Positions 18,496-29,369 of a stretch of 64,000 nt of DNA are shown here, in pieces. The DNA is from Pseudomonas psychrophila (GTDB lineage Bacteria; Pseudomonadota; Gammaproteobacteria; Pseudomonadales; Pseudomonadaceae). The position numbers and the translations under genes are program-made. Location of the stretch: positions 372,001 to 436,000 of the forward strand of contig NZ_JYKZ01000001.1 of NCBI RefSeq assembly GCF_001043005.1, read 5' to 3'. Each line of letters begins with the position of its first letter. Positions within the stretch are counted from its first letter, which is position 1. Below the pieces are notes generated by a model. That model was not told the DNA's origin. It made no database searches and was given only the letters and a program-made list of their open reading frames with translations.

Positions 18496-19485
18496 TCAGC
18501 GCAGCGTCGGCCCCTGGAAGCCCATCCACATCGCCAATTGCTCAGCCACGCTGGCACCGAGCTTATTCGAGAATCGATCGAAAGTAGATTCCTGAACAGT
18601 AAAATCCACCAGATCCTTGGCACCGATCACATCGCGAGCAACCGAACTGGTATTGCCCAGCCCGTCAATCAGCCCCAGCGGCAACGCCTGCTGACCGGTC
18701 CAGACCAGCCCCGAGAACAACTCCGGATGTTCCTTGTCTTTCAGGCGATCACCACGGCCCTTCTTGACGCTATCAATGAACTGCTGGTGAGTCACATTCA
18801 GAACGCCCTGCCAGAACTTGGTTTCGTCCGGCTTTTCTGGCTCAAACGGATCCAGAAATGCCTTGTGATCACCCGAGGTGTAAGCACGACGCTGAACCCC
18901 CAGCTTCTCCATCGTTCCGACAAAGCCAAAGCCTGCCGCGGTCACACCAATCGACCCGACGAGACTGGCCTTGTCGGCGTATATTTCGTCAGCAGCGCTG
19001 GCGATGTAATAAGCGCCGGAAGCACCCAGATCGGAGATCACCGCATACACCTTGGTGTCAGGATGCAGGCCGCGCAAACGACGAATTTCATCGTAGACAT
19101 AACCCGACTGCACAGGACTCCCGCCGGGGCTGTTGATGCGCAACACCACACCCTTGACCCTTGGATCCTCGAACGCAGCCTGCAGACTGGTGACCAGATT
19201 ATCGGCACTGGCCTGCTCTTTATCAGCAATCGGGCCACGCACATCAATCAGCGCGGTATAACCCGAGCCGCCGACAGCAGCACGCTCCATGTCCAGCAAC
19301 GGAGTGAACAGCAACAGGACCGTCACTAAATAACAGAACGTGAGGACCTTGAAGAAAATACCCCAGCGACGCGAACGGCGCTGCTCCTGGATACCCGCCA
19401 ACAAGGTTTTTTCCAGCAGCTGCCAGCTTTTCGCATCACCGACAGTCGATTCAGCCGCAGAGGGCGCTTTCCATTGATCAACCAT
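18496..19485 (-). CDS. sppA: Signal peptide peptidase, S49 family (SppA/SohB-like)
   Basis: A 329-residue inner-membrane protease that degrades cleaved signal peptides. One transmembrane helix lies at residues about 40-62 (IFFKVLTFCYLVTVLLLF). The periplasmic S49 domain has VKGVVLRINSPGGSPVQSG, the nucleophile Ser in GASGAYYIAS and the Lys of the dyad near DKASLVGSIGV. This is the single-domain form. It follows the HAD hydrolase by 20 bases and shares its direction with rluC. Confidence 0.93.
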   Translation of the reverse strand: MVDQWKAPSAAESTVGDAKSWQLLEKTLLAGIQEQRRSRRWGIFFKVLTFCYLVTVLLLFTPLLDMERAAVGGSGYTALIDVRGPIADKEQASADNLVTSLQAAFEDPRVKGVVLRINSPGGSPVQSGYVYDEIRRLRGLHPDTKVYAVISDLGASGAYYIASAADEIYADKASLVGSIGVTAAGFGFVGTMEKLGVQRRAYTSGDHKAFLDPFEPEKPDETKFWQGVLNVTHQQFIDSVKKGRGDRLKDKEHPELFSGLVWTGQQALPLGLIDGLGNTSSVARDVIGAKDLVDFTVQESTFDRFSNKLGASVAEQLAMWMGFQGPTLR

Positions 19486-19505
19486 GCACTACCCCAGCAA
19501 AGACT

Positions 19506-20171
19506 TTAATTAACCTGACGACCCAGCCAGGCGCGCAACTCGGGAAAACTGTCAATCGCCAACCGGGGCTCGAACGTCAGCAAGCGCTCCATTGACTGAG
19601 CACCATAGCCTACCGCGACAGAGTCGATGCCCGCGTTGCGTGCCATCAACAAATCAAAGGAAGCATCCCCCACCATCAACGCCTGACCCGGAAGCACATC
19701 ACAATGAGCCAGAATCTGATTGAGCATCAAGGGATCAGGCTTGCTTGCAGTCTCGTCTGCCGCACGGGTGATGTCGAAAAAATCCTCCCATCCGTGAGCC
19801 TTGAGCACGCGATCAAGCCCGCGACGCGCCTTGCCCGTGGCAACCGCGAGGCGATAGCCCTGCGCACGGAATGCTTCAAGCGACTCCTTGACCCCTGCGA
19901 ACAGCGGCGAAGGCTCAGCATCCATGGCGATATAGACATCCGCATAGTGCTGACGGAAGGCAATCACCTGCCTTGGCGTCATGTCGGGATACAGCGTCAG
20001 AATCGCCTCAGGCAGGCCCAAGCCGATAATCCCTCTGACTGCAGGCGCATCGCGCTCAGGGCGACCCGCCCGCTGCGCCGCAACCTGCATCGCACTGACA
20101 ATACGACCAATGGAGTCGGCCAGCGTGCCATCCCAGTCAAAAATCAGCAGCTTGTAATCAGTAGGGGACAC
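19506..20171 (-). CDS. HAD-family hydrolase, phosphoglycolate phosphatase-like
   Basis: A 221-residue HAD phosphatase. Motif I is [11 protein letters not shown], motif II lies in [12 protein letters not shown], and motif III/IV is [17 protein letters not shown]. The helical cap between motifs I and II places it in subfamily IA near Gph. It overlaps the rluC stop by 14 bases, a coupling conserved in Pseudomonas (the PA2974 position). Substrate is not known from sequence. Confidence 0.92.
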   Translation of the reverse strand: MSPTDYKLLIFDWDGTLADSIGRIVSAMQVAAQRAGRPERDAPAVRGIIGLGLPEAILTLYPDMTPRQVIAFRQHYADVYIAMDAEPSPLFAGVKESLEAFRAQGYRLAVATGKARRGLDRVLKAHGWEDFFDITRAADETASKPDPLMLNQILAHCDVLPGQALMVGDASFDLLMARNAGIDSVAVGYGAQSMERLLTFEPRLAIDSFPELRAWLGRQVN

Positions 20172-21117
20172 TCAGTCGCTCCACGGTCTTGGCCCACATT
20201 TCATCTACCGGAGCCTGGAATTTCATCTCACCGCCATCGGGCATAGGCACCGTCAACATGTAGGCATGCAGAAACAGCCGCTTGCCACCCAAGTCACGGA
20301 TCTCCTTGGAGAAGCCCTCATCGCCGTATTTGGTATCACCGGCAATGCAATGTCCGGCATGCAGGGTATGCACGCGAATCTGGTGAGTACGGCCGGTGAT
20401 CGGGCGCGCCTCTACCATGGTTGCAAAATCACCGAAGCGGCGCAGCACCTTGAAGACCGTGACCGATTCTTTACCTTCTTCGTTGACTTCAACCATGCGC
20501 TCACCCGAACGCAGATTGCTCTTCATCAGTGGCGCACGCACCTGCTTGATCGAAGCCGCCCAGTTGCCACGCACCAATGCCATATAACGCTTGTCGATAC
20601 CGTCGCCACGTAGCGCTTCGTGCAAATGGCGCAACATGCTGCGTTTTTTGGCAATCATCAACAGGCCGGACGTGTCACGGTCCAGACGGTGTACCAACTC
20701 CAGTTCCTTGACGTCAGGTCGCATCTGACGAAAGGCTTCAATCACACCAAACGTCAGGCCGCTGCCGCCGTGCACGGCGATACCTGCTGGCTTGTTCAAT
20801 ACAATCAGCGCCTTATCTTCATAGACAATCGCCGCCTCAAGGCGCAGCAGCAAGCCTTGCGCCACAGGCACCGGCTCGTCGCGCTCAGGCACGCGCACCG
20901 GCGGCACGCGCACGATATCGCCCGCCTGCAGCTTGTACTCAGGTTTGATCCGGCCCTTGTTCACGCGCACTTCGCCTTTACGCAAAATGCGGTAAATCAA
21001 GGTCTTGGGAACACCCTTGAGTCGAGCAAGCAGGAAATTGTCGATGCGTTGGCCGGCATATTCCGGCGAGACCTCAAGCAGCTGGACGCTGGGGGTCGGG
21101 GGGGTAGTCGTCGTCAT
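20158..21117 (-). CDS. rluC: 23S rRNA pseudouridine(955/2504/2580) synthase RluC
   Basis: A 319-residue enzyme with an N-terminal S4 RNA-binding domain ([20 protein letters not shown]) and a RluA-type catalytic domain. The catalytic Asp lies in [17 protein letters not shown], followed by [11 protein letters not shown]. It diverges from rne, the conserved arrangement in gammaproteobacteria, and shares a 712-base gap with it. Confidence 0.96.
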   Translation of the reverse strand: MTTTTPPTPSVQLLEVSPEYAGQRIDNFLLARLKGVPKTLIYRILRKGEVRVNKGRIKPEYKLQAGDIVRVPPVRVPERDEPVPVAQGLLLRLEAAIVYEDKALIVLNKPAGIAVHGGSGLTFGVIEAFRQMRPDVKELELVHRLDRDTSGLLMIAKKRSMLRHLHEALRGDGIDKRYMALVRGNWAASIKQVRAPLMKSNLRSGERMVEVNEEGKESVTVFKVLRRFGDFATMVEARPITGRTHQIRVHTLHAGHCIAGDTKYGDEGFSKEIRDLGGKRLFLHAYMLTVPMPDGGEMKFQAPVDEMWAKTVERLSVPY

Positions 21118-21146
21118 GGCGCCGATGATAACAATTTTTTATGGAA

Positions 21147-21175
21147 TTGAAGCACTTAATCATTGCTGCTATAGT
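21147..21175 (+). promoter_or_regulatory. Sigma-70 promoter of rne
   Basis: TTGAAG at 21147-21152 and TATAGT at 21170-21175 are separated by 17 bases, near consensus. Transcription would start about 21182, giving an rne leader of roughly 650 nt. Confidence 0.8.
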
Positions 21176-21829
21176 CGCGAACGCCGCCAAAAGCGGCCTG
21201 GACAGAGGATTAACGGTGTACCACCGGCCCTGACCAACGCTCTTAACAAGGACGCGAGGCCGTCCCACGGGGCTTTCGCAACACACGCAAGACTTGGAGT
21301 TGTAACAAGCGCAGGTGACATGAGGCCTGAAGCGAGCCTGGAAAGCAGAGTGCAAACTCCCCTTCTACGCCGATATTCACGGCCAGTTCACAAAGTGCAG
21401 TCAGCTTCGGGAATTTCGGGCGAAAGCTTCAGAAACATTGCCTTTATTAGCCATGATGCGTGAACTCCCCTTTTGGAGAACACGGTAAATGCCAACCCGC
21501 TGCGGATTCTGCGCGCGGCAGCACCCGAATTATCAGGGATACGTGTAGGGTGGAGACGCACAACCGCCGGACTGTGTAGCAATAGGCTTTATCAAGACGC
21601 TTCATCTCGTCCACAGCCGCCGGTTGATTCCTCCTCCTGACCAGACTTTTGCTTAAGAGGTGCTTTAGCACCACAGCAAGCAGGAAGCGTAAGTCGCGAC
21701 TTCGACCCCAAGGTTCGAACCTCGCTGTACACAGGAGTGGCCAACAACTCCTGACGCACCTGACACCGACCGTGAGAAGTCGTGTGTGCCGAACGCCGTT
21801 TCCGGTAGCCCGGAAACCGACGGTACAAC
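21176..21829 (+). promoter_or_regulatory. Long rne 5' untranslated leader
   Basis: About 650 bases of apparent non-coding leader with no convincing gene on either strand. In enteric bacteria the rne leader folds into hairpins that RNase E itself binds and cuts, so the enzyme represses its own mRNA. A similar role is likely here from position and length; I did not fold it. Just before the start (21760-21825) the sequence has CCGTTTCCGGTAGCCCGGAAACCG, which forms a local hairpin close to the ATG. Confidence 0.6.
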
Positions 21830-24800
21830 ATGAAAAGAATGCTGATTAACGCAACTCAACCTGAAGAGTTGCGCGTTGCACTGGTAGATGGCCAACGCCT
21901 CTACGACCTGGACATCGAGTCGGGCGCACGCGAGCAGAAGAAAGCCAACATCTACAAAGGCCGTATTACTCGCATTGAACCAAGCCTTGAGGCTGCCTTT
22001 GTCGATTTCGGCTCCGAGCGCCACGGCTTCCTGCCCCTCAAAGAAATCTCCCGCGAGTACTTCAAGAAGGCTCCTGAAGGCCGCGTAAACATCAAGGACG
22101 TCCTGAGCGAAGGCCAGGAAGTTATCGTCCAGGTCGAGAAAGAAGAACGTGGCAACAAGGGCGCAGCCCTGACCACCTTCATCAGCCTCGCCGGTCGTTA
22201 CCTGGTGCTGATGCCGAACAACCCGCGTGCCGGCGGCATCTCCCGTCGCATTGAAGGTGAAGAGCGCAACGAACTTCGCGAAGCGCTGAACGGCCTGATC
22301 GCCCCTGCTGACATGGGCCTGATCGTTCGCACTGCAGGCCTGGGCCGCAGCAGCGAAGAAATGCAGTGGGACCTCGACTACCTGCTGCAACTGTGGACCG
22401 CCATTAAAGAAGCCTCACTGGATCGCTCCGCGCCATTCCTGATCTACCAGGAAAGCAACGTGATCATCCGCGCTATCCGCGATTACCTGCGCCAGGACAT
22501 CGGCGAAGTACTGATCGACAGCGTTGAAGCCCAGGACGAAGCACTGACCTTCATCCGCCAGGTGATGCCGCAGTACGCCAGCAAAATCAAACTCTACGAA
22601 GACAGCGTTCCGCTGTTCAATCGTTTCCAGATCGAAAGCCAGATCGAGACCGCCTTCCAGCGCGTCGTTGAACTGCCTTCCGGCGGCTCCATCGTTATCG
22701 ACCCGACCGAAGCCCTGGTGTCCATCGACATCAACTCGGCCCGCGCCACTAAAGGCAGCGATATCGAAGAAACCGCACTGCAAACCAACCTTGAAGCGGC
22801 TGAAGAAATCGCCCGTCAGTTGCGCTTGCGCGACATCGGCGGCCTGATCGTCATCGACTTCATCGACATGACCCCTGCCAAAAACCAGCGCGCCGTGGAA
22901 GAAAAAGTCCGCGAATGCCTGGAAGCAGACCGTGCCCGCGTACAAGTCGGCCGTATCTCGCGCTTCGGCCTGCTGGAAATGTCCCGTCAGCGTCTGCGTC
23001 CATCCCTGGGCGAAAGCAGCGGCATCGTTTGCCCACGCTGTAACGGCACCGGCATCATCCGCGATGTTGAGTCGCTGTCGCTGGCCATCCTGCGCCTGAT
23101 CGAAGAAGAAGCCCTGAAAGACCGTACTGCCGAAGTACGTGCCCAGGTGCCAATCCCGGTTGCTGCATTCCTGCTCAACGAAAAACGCAACTCGATCACC
23201 AAGATCGAACTGCGCACCCGTGCTCGCATCGTCATTCTGCCGAACGACCACCTTGAGACGCCGCACTTCGAAGTTCAGCGCCTGCGTGATGACAGCCCGG
23301 AAGCCCACACCAACCAGTCCAGCTATGAAATTGCTGCCGCTGCTGCCGAAGTGGAAGAAGTCCAGCCTGCTGCTGCCACCCGCACTCTGGTTCGCCAGGA
23401 AGCCGCCGTTAAAACTGCACCGCCACGCACCTCGGCACCGGTTCCTACCGAAGCCGTCGCAGCGCCGACTGCACCTGCACCCGCCGCCACCATCTCCGAG
23501 CCAAGCCTGTTCAAAGGCCTGGTCAAGTCGCTGGTAAGCCTGTTCGCCTCCAAGGAAGAGCCTGTTGCTCCGACCGTGGTTGAGAAGCCGGCAACCCCTG
23601 AGCGACCTGCACGCAACGAAGAGCGTCGCAACGGCCGCCAGCAAAGCCGCAACCGCAACGGTCGTCGCGATGAAGAACGCAAACCTCGCGAAGAACGCGC
23701 ACCACGTGAAGAGCGTGCTGCCCGTGAGCCGCGTGAAGAGCGTACAACTCGCGAAGAAACACCGGTTGTTGCTCAAGCACCTCGCGAAGAACGTGCACCG
23801 CGTCCACCTCGTGAAGAACGTGCTCCACGCGCACCTCGCGAAGACCGCAAACCTCGTGGCGAAGGCCGTGAAGAGCGCGTACGCGAACTGCGCGAGCCTC
23901 TGGACGCAGCGCCTGCTGTTGCTGCTGCAGCCGCAGCCGTAACCGAAGAACGTCCGGCCCGCCCGCCTCGTGAAGAACGCCAGCCTCGCGCCCCTCGTGA
24001 AGAGCGCGCTCCACGCGAAGAGCACGTAGCAGCTGCTGCTGAAGACGAAGAAGTGCTGTCCAGCGAAGAGCAATCCCAGGACGAGACACAGGACAACGCC
24101 GAAGGCGATCGTCCACGTCGCCGCTCCCGTGGTCAGCGTCGTCGCAGCAATCGTCGTGAACGTCAACGCGATGCCAACGGCAACGTGATTGAGGGCTCGG
24201 AAGAGAACAGCGAAGAAGGCAACGCCCAAAACGCTCCTGCAACCACCCTTGAAATCGCTGCCGGCCTGGCCGTGACAGAAGCAGTAGCCAGCTCGGTAAT
24301 CAGTGCTCCTGCTGAAGCTCAGGCTCACCAACAAGCAGAGCGTGCGACTGAAGCAACTCAGGAATCAGCCCCGGCTGAAACCGTAGTTGCCGCTGAAGCT
24401 GCGCAGGAAGTAGCTGTTGTAGAAGCACCTGCGACTCAAGCACCCGCTGCTGAAGCAACCGCAGCTGTAGAAGCAACTGTTGTTGAAACTTCGGTTGTAG
24501 AAGCACCGGCTGTCGAAGCAGTAACGCCGATCGAAGCGATCAAGGCACCTGAAGTTGAAGTTGCACCGGTACAAGAAGCCCACCCTGAAGTCCAGGTTGT
24601 CGCCGAGCCGGTTGTAGCAGCTCCAGAGCCAGTCATCGAAGCCGTCGCGCAAACTCCGGTCGTTGAGACTCCAGCTTTCGAGGCGCCAGCTTTCGAAAAA
24701 GCACCGGAGCCTACCAAGGAAGTCCGCGTTGTACGCGAGCCAATTGCCGAGCCTGCCGCAGTTGAAACCACTCCTGCAGCACAACCTGCCGCTCCTGAAG

Positions 24801-25072
24801 TGGTGGCGGTTGAAGCTGTAGTCGAGACCGTAGTCACCGCTCAACCGACTCCAGCTGAAGCTGAAGTCGTTGTGGCGACTGAAGTGGTTGAAGTCGTGGT
24901 TGCAGCTCCTGCAGTCAGCGCTCCAAGCAATGGCCGTGCACCTAACGACCCGCGCGAAGTACGTCGTCGCAAGCGTGAAGAGGCTGCAGCCGCCGCTGCT
25001 GCCGCCGCCCATGCACCTGCAAGTGAAACCGCAGCCCAGGAACAGGAACACGAGTCTAAACCTCTCGCCTAA
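21830..25072 (+). CDS. rne: Ribonuclease E
   Basis: The main endonuclease for mRNA decay and for rRNA and tRNA processing, 1080 residues. The catalytic half has an S1 domain (residues about 36-120), the Mg-binding D300 ([13 protein letters not shown]) and D343 (VIDFIDMTP), and the Zn-link Cys pair C401/C404 (CPRCNGTG). The C-terminal half (after about 520) is disordered: an Arg-rich tract with repeated REERAP units (about 600-740) likely binds RNA, followed by a long Ala/Val/Glu/Pro-rich stretch and a terminal [13 protein letters not shown] segment, a motif I recall as conserved in Pseudomonas RNase E. The scaffold would carry degradosome partners at the membrane. Start [13 protein letters not shown] is the family start. 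Confidence 0.97.
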   Translation: MKRMLINATQPEELRVALVDGQRLYDLDIESGAREQKKANIYKGRITRIEPSLEAAFVDFGSERHGFLPLKEISREYFKKAPEGRVNIKDVLSEGQEVIVQVEKEERGNKGAALTTFISLAGRYLVLMPNNPRAGGISRRIEGEERNELREALNGLIAPADMGLIVRTAGLGRSSEEMQWDLDYLLQLWTAIKEASLDRSAPFLIYQESNVIIRAIRDYLRQDIGEVLIDSVEAQDEALTFIRQVMPQYASKIKLYEDSVPLFNRFQIESQIETAFQRVVELPSGGSIVIDPTEALVSIDINSARATKGSDIEETALQTNLEAAEEIARQLRLRDIGGLIVIDFIDMTPAKNQRAVEEKVRECLEADRARVQVGRISRFGLLEMSRQRLRPSLGESSGIVCPRCNGTGIIRDVESLSLAILRLIEEEALKDRTAEVRAQVPIPVAAFLLNEKRNSITKIELRTRARIVILPNDHLETPHFEVQRLRDDSPEAHTNQSSYEIAAAAAEVEEVQPAAATRTLVRQEAAVKTAPPRTSAPVPTEAVAAPTAPAPAATISEPSLFKGLVKSLVSLFASKEEPVAPTVVEKPATPERPARNEERRNGRQQSRNRNGRRDEERKPREERAPREERAAREPREERTTREETPVVAQAPREERAPRPPREERAPRAPREDRKPRGEGREERVRELREPLDAAPAVAAAAAAVTEERPARPPREERQPRAPREERAPREEHVAAAAEDEEVLSSEEQSQDETQDNAEGDRPRRRSRGQRRRSNRRERQRDANGNVIEGSEENSEEGNAQNAPATTLEIAAGLAVTEAVASSVISAPAEAQAHQQAERATEATQESAPAETVVAAEAAQEVAVVEAPATQAPAAEATAAVEATVVETSVVEAPAVEAVTPIEAIKAPEVEVAPVQEAHPEVQVVAEPVVAAPEPVIEAVAQTPVVETPAFEAPAFEKAPEPTKEVRVVREPIAEPAAVETTPAAQPAAPEVVAVEAVVETVVTAQPTPAEAEVVVATEVVEVVVAAPAVSAPSNGRAPNDPREVRRRKREEAAAAAAAAAHAPASETAAQEQEHESKPLA

Positions 25073-25087
25073 TTCCAAAGGCCACTA

Positions 25088-25127
25088 AAAAGCCCCGCCA
25101 GTTCTGAACTGGCGGGGCTTTTTTTAT
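25088..25127. terminator. Strong bidirectional terminator after rne
   Basis: AGCCCCGCCAGTTC pairs with GAACTGGCGGGGCT, with an A-run before and seven T after. It separates rne from the convergent murB operon and can end both transcripts. Confidence 0.92.
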
Positions 25128-25151
25128 GGGGCTCAACAGCCGGCTGATCTG

Positions 25152-26171
25152 TCAGTAAACGTTGGGCTCCATCTCCAGCTGCACGGCAAAACGCTGCTGG
25201 ATATCGGCTTGAATGCGCTGCGCCAATGCCAATAACTCCAGGCCGGTGGCCGAGCCATGATTGACCAGCACCAGCGATTGCAAACGGTGCACGCCTGCGT
25301 CGGCCTCTCGAAAGCCTTTCCAACCCGCCGCTTCAATCAACCAGCCCGCTGCCAGCTTTACCTGCCCATCCGCTTGCGGATAGCCAATAAGCCCAGGATG
25401 AGCCAGTTTCAACTCATCAGCCTGGGCAGCCGAGACCAACGGGTTTTTGAAAAAGCTGCCGGCATTGCCCAGTACCGCAGGATCGGGCAGTTTTTCGCTG
25501 CGAATACTGCTGATCGCCCGACTTACATCGCTGGCCGTAGGCTGTTCAATCCCCTGCTCGGCAAGGCGCTGACGCACAGGGCCGTATTCCAGGTGCAGGC
25601 GCGTGGCGCGACTCAGGGCAAACCGCACCCGCAAAATCAACCAACGTCCGGCCTGTTGCTTGAAGAGGCTGTCGCGATAAGCGAAGTTGCACTCTGCAAG
25701 GCTGAACTCACGCAACTCACCGGTTTGCCGATCAAGCGCCGTAAGCCCTACGAATACATCCTTGATTTCAATACCGTATGCGCCAATGTTTTGCATCGGC
25801 GCGGCTCCTACGGTGCCCGGGATCAAGCTGAGGTTTTCGAGCCCCGACAACCCCTGCTCCAGGGTCCACAGCACAAAGGCATGCCATACCTCCCCCGCCT
25901 CGGCCTCGACAATAACCCTGTCGCCGTCATCCTCCAGCAAACGAATGCCGCGACTGGCCATGCGCAGAACCAGCGCCGAAACATCACCGGTCAGCAGCAA
26001 ATTACTGCCACCACCAATGACCAGCAACGGCAGCTGGTGCTCAACCGCACACAACAACGCCTCACGCACATCGGCATCGCTGTGGGCTTGAGCAAACAGG
26101 CTCGCCTTCACATCAACGCCAAAACTGTTGAAGGGCTTAAGCGACGCATTGACCTGCAGGTCCAAACTCAT
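25152..26171 (-). CDS. murB: UDP-N-acetylenolpyruvoylglucosamine reductase MurB
   Basis: An FAD enzyme of 339 residues that makes UDP-MurNAc for peptidoglycan. The FAD-binding part contains [15 protein letters not shown] and [18 protein letters not shown]; the substrate part has YRDSLFK and the catalytic Ser in [11 protein letters not shown], and the C-terminal Glu in LEMEPNV. Type I MurB (E. coli-like) by length. Its start overlaps the kdsB stop by 4 bases. Confidence 0.96.
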   Translation of the reverse strand: MSLDLQVNASLKPFNSFGVDVKASLFAQAHSDADVREALLCAVEHQLPLLVIGGGSNLLLTGDVSALVLRMASRGIRLLEDDGDRVIVEAEAGEVWHAFVLWTLEQGLSGLENLSLIPGTVGAAPMQNIGAYGIEIKDVFVGLTALDRQTGELREFSLAECNFAYRDSLFKQQAGRWLILRVRFALSRATRLHLEYGPVRQRLAEQGIEQPTASDVSRAISSIRSEKLPDPAVLGNAGSFFKNPLVSAAQADELKLAHPGLIGYPQADGQVKLAAGWLIEAAGWKGFREADAGVHRLQSLVLVNHGSATGLELLALAQRIQADIQQRFAVQLEMEPNVY

Positions 26172-26932
26172 GACTCCAGCAAACGCCGAACGCGTTCAAG
26201 GTCTTCTACGGTATCAACACCGGCCGGCGGGGCCTCAAGCACATCCGCCACGTGAATGCGTACGCCATGCCAGAGTGCCCGTAACTGCTCAAGGCGCTCG
26301 GTGTTCTCAAGCCAGCAAGGGCCCCAGCTGACGAAGTCATGCAGGAAGCCTGCACGATAGGCGTAGATGCCAATGTGTCGACGATAGGGTACGCCAACGG
26401 GCAATTTGTCCGGCTGATGCGCGAAGTCATCCCGTGCCCACGGCAACGTGGCCCGGCTGAAGGTCAGCGCCAACCCGTTGATGTCACTGACGACCTTGAC
26501 CACATTGGGATTGAAAAGCGTCTCGACATCATCGATCGGCTCGGCCAGGGTCGCCATGCTCGCTTCAGTGTGGGTAGCCAGGTTGACAGCAACCTGATCG
26601 ATCACTTGCGGCGGGATCATGGGTTCGTCGCCCTGAACATTGACCACGATAGCGTCGCTGGCCAACCCCAATTGCGTGGCGACTTCAGCCAGACGGTCGG
26701 TGCCGGACTCATGGTCGGTACGTGTCAGCAGCACCTCGGCGCCGAACGCCTTGCAGGCGTCGACAATGCGCGCATCGTCAGTGGCAACCACCACACGTTG
26801 CGCGCTGCTTTTACAGGCCTGCTCCCAGACGTGCTGGACCATCGGCTTACCAGCAATCATCTGCAGCGGCTTGCCTGGCAAACGGGTCGAGGCAAAGCGC
26901 GACGGAATTACGACTGTAAAAACCGGAATCAT
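26168..26932 (-). CDS. kdsB: CMP-KDO synthetase KdsB
   Basis: Activates KDO with CTP for LPS core assembly; 254 residues. The N-terminus has the nucleotidyltransferase motif [16 protein letters not shown], then [13 protein letters not shown] and [13 protein letters not shown]. It overlaps both the Trm112-like gene upstream and murB downstream by 4 bases, so the run is translationally coupled. Confidence 0.97.
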   Translation of the reverse strand: MIPVFTVVIPSRFASTRLPGKPLQMIAGKPMVQHVWEQACKSSAQRVVVATDDARIVDACKAFGAEVLLTRTDHESGTDRLAEVATQLGLASDAIVVNVQGDEPMIPPQVIDQVAVNLATHTEASMATLAEPIDDVETLFNPNVVKVVSDINGLALTFSRATLPWARDDFAHQPDKLPVGVPYRRHIGIYAYRAGFLHDFVSWGPCWLENTERLEQLRALWHGVRIHVADVLEAPPAGVDTVEDLERVRRLLES

Positions 26933-27114
26933 TTATCCAGACGCTCATCAGCTGAAAGGGTACGGGCTTCGGTTTCCAGCATCACTGGAATGCCATCACG
27001 GATCGGGTAAGCCAGACCTGCGCCCTTGCTGATCAGCTCGGTCTTGTCGGCACTGAGCTTGAGCGGGCCTTTGCAAACAGGGCAAGCAAGGATATCGAGC
27101 AATTTGGTGTCCAT
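26929..27114 (-). CDS. Trm112 family protein (YcaR-like)
   Basis: A 61-residue zinc-ribbon-like protein: [16 protein letters not shown] has the first Cys pair, and [13 protein letters not shown] is the conserved tail. The second Cys pair of eukaryotic Trm112 is missing, as in most proteobacterial YcaR proteins. It lies between lpxK and kdsB in the LPS operon as in E. coli. Role unknown; it may act as a small partner protein. Confidence 0.92.
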   Translation of the reverse strand: MDTKLLDILACPVCKGPLKLSADKTELISKGAGLAYPIRDGIPVMLETEARTLSADERLDK

Positions 27115-27139
27115 TAGGGTTCCCCTGGATAAAGATGGA

Positions 27140-28150
27140 TCAAGTCAAAAGACGATCGGGCAAAAGACCCAGCAACTGTTGATCAAACCACAGCACAAAA
27201 GCTTCTGAGGGTACTGCGTCCACGGCCAGATACCACCAGTCGGGTGACGCAAAGTCACGGCACTTCACCGCGTCCTTTTCAGTCATGACCACGGGTAAGG
27301 GCGGCGTAAAATTCAGCACCTCGGCGCTATAGGGCGCGTGATCGGCAAAAGCATGGGCAATTGGCCGCCAGTGTAGCGTTTCAAGGGTAGTGAAGAAACG
27401 CTGCGGGTTGCCGATCCCGGCTACCGCATGCAGCACTTGTTCAGCAGGAAAATAGTCCAGCGCCTGACGTTCACCGCTGATCAGATTGACCAGTGCAGTG
27501 GGCTGCAACCTGAAGGCATAACCGCCGCCGGGGTCGCTGGAAGCGCCGTTGTACAACACCGCGTCCACATCCTGCAGACGCTCGACCGGTTCACGCAGCG
27601 GCCCCGCAGGCAGGCAGCGGCCGTTACCCAGGCCCCTGGCATTGTCGATCAAAACCAATTCCAGATCGCGCGCCAGACGGTAATGCTGCAAACCGTCATC
27701 GGACAGAATCAGGTCCAACTGCTCGCTGGCCAGCAAGGCCTTGACCGCACGGCTGCGATCCGGATCGATCATTAGAGGTACGCCGGTGCGCTGCACGATC
27801 AGTAAAGGCTCATCACCTGCCTGCGCGGCACTTTGTTCAGCGCTCACGCGCCACGGAAACTGAGGTGGCGTAGCCCCATAACCGCGACTGACCACTCCGA
27901 CCCGCAGCCCATGATGCTGGCAATGTTCGATCAGCCAGAGGATCAAAGGCGTTTTTCCGGTGCCGCCCACAGTGATATTGCCCACAACGATCAGCGGAAC
28001 GGGAGGACGATAGATTTCGCCCTCTCCTGCCACAAAACGCGCTCTCTTGCGCTCAACCACTCGACGGTAAAGACATTCCAGCGGGCGCAGCAGGGTCAGC
28101 AGCGGATGCCCGGCATACCAGGCGCGCAACAAACGATCGGACATGGCCAT
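27140..28150 (-). CDS. lpxK: Tetraacyldisaccharide 4'-kinase LpxK
   Basis: Phosphorylates the lipid A precursor at the inner membrane, cytoplasmic face. The 336-residue protein has an N-terminal hydrophobic/basic anchor, a P-loop in [30 protein letters not shown] with the catalytic Asp-Asp and [11 protein letters not shown]. Its ATG overlaps the last base of exbD's stop, so translation is probably coupled. Confidence 0.96.
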   Translation of the reverse strand: MAMSDRLLRAWYAGHPLLTLLRPLECLYRRVVERKRARFVAGEGEIYRPPVPLIVVGNITVGGTGKTPLILWLIEHCQHHGLRVGVVSRGYGATPPQFPWRVSAEQSAAQAGDEPLLIVQRTGVPLMIDPDRSRAVKALLASEQLDLILSDDGLQHYRLARDLELVLIDNARGLGNGRCLPAGPLREPVERLQDVDAVLYNGASSDPGGGYAFRLQPTALVNLISGERQALDYFPAEQVLHAVAGIGNPQRFFTTLETLHWRPIAHAFADHAPYSAEVLNFTPPLPVVMTEKDAVKCRDFASPDWWYLAVDAVPSEAFVLWFDQQLLGLLPDRLLT

Positions 28151-28578
28151 CAGGGAGTCGCCTGCGCCTCGACAGTGGTCATGCGCAAATGACTGAAGCC
28201 GAGTTTACCGGCCGCATCCATTGCGGTGATGACCGCCTGGTGTTGGGTTTTGCCATCGGCACTGATCGACAGTGGCAATTGGGTATCGCCGCCGGACTCT
28301 TTCTGCAGAGCCTCCATCAGGCTCGCCAGATCATTCTTCGGCAACAACTGGTCGTTCACCGAAAAAACACCGTCCGCGCTGATGGCGATGTCCAGATGCT
28401 TGGTGCTTTGATCCTCGCTGGGCGAGCCGCTGACGGCCTCCGGCAGATCGACGCGCAGCTGGGTTTCGCGGGTAAACGTAGTAGTCACGACAAAAAACAG
28501 AAGCAGGATAAACACAACGTCAATCAATGACGCGAGGTTGATATCAACCGTTTCCCGTGGCTTGCGGCGAAATTTCAC
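28150..28578 (-). CDS. exbD: ExbD/TolR-family biopolymer transport protein
   Basis: A 142-residue proton-channel partner with one N-terminal transmembrane helix. The conserved helix Asp lies in [19 protein letters not shown]. The rest is a periplasmic TolR-like domain. It overlaps exbB by 4 bases and lpxK by 1. This exbBD-lpxK arrangement is standard for pseudomonads; the pair may power an envelope process, and its specific receptor cannot be told from sequence. Confidence 0.93.
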   Translation of the reverse strand: MKFRRKPRETVDINLASLIDVVFILLLFFVVTTTFTRETQLRVDLPEAVSGSPSEDQSTKHLDIAISADGVFSVNDQLLPKNDLASLMEALQKESGGDTQLPLSISADGKTQHQAVITAMDAAGKLGFSHLRMTTVEAQATP

Positions 28579-29210
28579 GCTTTGCTCCCGACCACATCGA
28601 CTTCACGGTCGCCTTGTATCACCTCAACCAGCTTGATCGCCTCTTGTTCCATCCCGACCACCAGCTCGTCGACACGGCGTTGCAGGAAGCGATGGAAGAA
28701 GACTGCAGGGATACCCACCATCAGACCGGCGGCAGTGGTGATCAACGCCTTGGAAATACCGCCCGCCAGCACGGCAGCATTGGTGGTCATGCCCGACCCC
28801 ATGAACGAGCTGAAAATATCGATCATGCCCAGTACGGTGCCCAGCAAGCCCAGCAGCGGCGCCATTGCAGCAATCGTACCCAGCGCATTGAGATAACGCT
28901 CAAGTTCGTGGATCACCCGGGCAGCGGCCTCTTCGATACACTCTTTCATGATCTCGCGACCATGTTTTGAGTTGGCCAGACCCGCTGCCAAAATCTCACC
29001 CAGCGGCGAGTCGGCGCGCAGTAATTTGAGTTTTTCCTTGTCCATCTGCTTGTCTTTGATCCAGACCCAGACCTGTCCGAGCAGATGTTCCGGGGTTACG
29101 CGACTGGCACGCAGGGTCCACAGACGCTCAACAATAATGCCCAGCGCGGCAACAGAGCTCAGAATGATCGGCAGCATCATCCAGCCACCTGATTTGACCA
29201 GTTCCCACAC
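28575..29210 (-). CDS. exbB: ExbB/TolQ-family proton channel
   Basis: An inner-membrane protein of 211 residues with three transmembrane helices: WMMLPIILSSVAALGIIVER, then AAMAPLLGLLGTVLGMIDIF and the helix with ALITTAAGLMVGIPAVFF. The conserved TVLGMI and TTAAGL segments line the proton path with the ExbD Asp. I prefer the GTG at 29210 (VWELVKSGGW) because GAGGGG stands before it and relatives start there; a GTG at 29240 is also possible. Confidence 0.93.
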   Translation of the reverse strand: MWELVKSGGWMMLPIILSSVAALGIIVERLWTLRASRVTPEHLLGQVWVWIKDKQMDKEKLKLLRADSPLGEILAAGLANSKHGREIMKECIEEAAARVIHELERYLNALGTIAAMAPLLGLLGTVLGMIDIFSSFMGSGMTTNAAVLAGGISKALITTAAGLMVGIPAVFFHRFLQRRVDELVVGMEQEAIKLVEVIQGDREVDVVGSKA

Positions 29211-29369
29211 AGTGACAATCCCCTCGAAAAAGTGCGCCACTCTACCACAGGATTGCCCTGAACCTTAGGGGCCGACGTGCGGGAGCGGGCACGCTCCTCA
29301 AGGTATCAACACCGCGCACCAGACAAATCGCGCCGCCTGAATCGCCAGCAAGCCACCCCCAGACACGTA

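Noticed and set aside
22415..24334. A 639-codon open frame antisense to rne
   Set aside because: It mirrors rne codon bias, is Cys/Phe-rich without recognisable motifs and lacks a ribosome site; a shadow.
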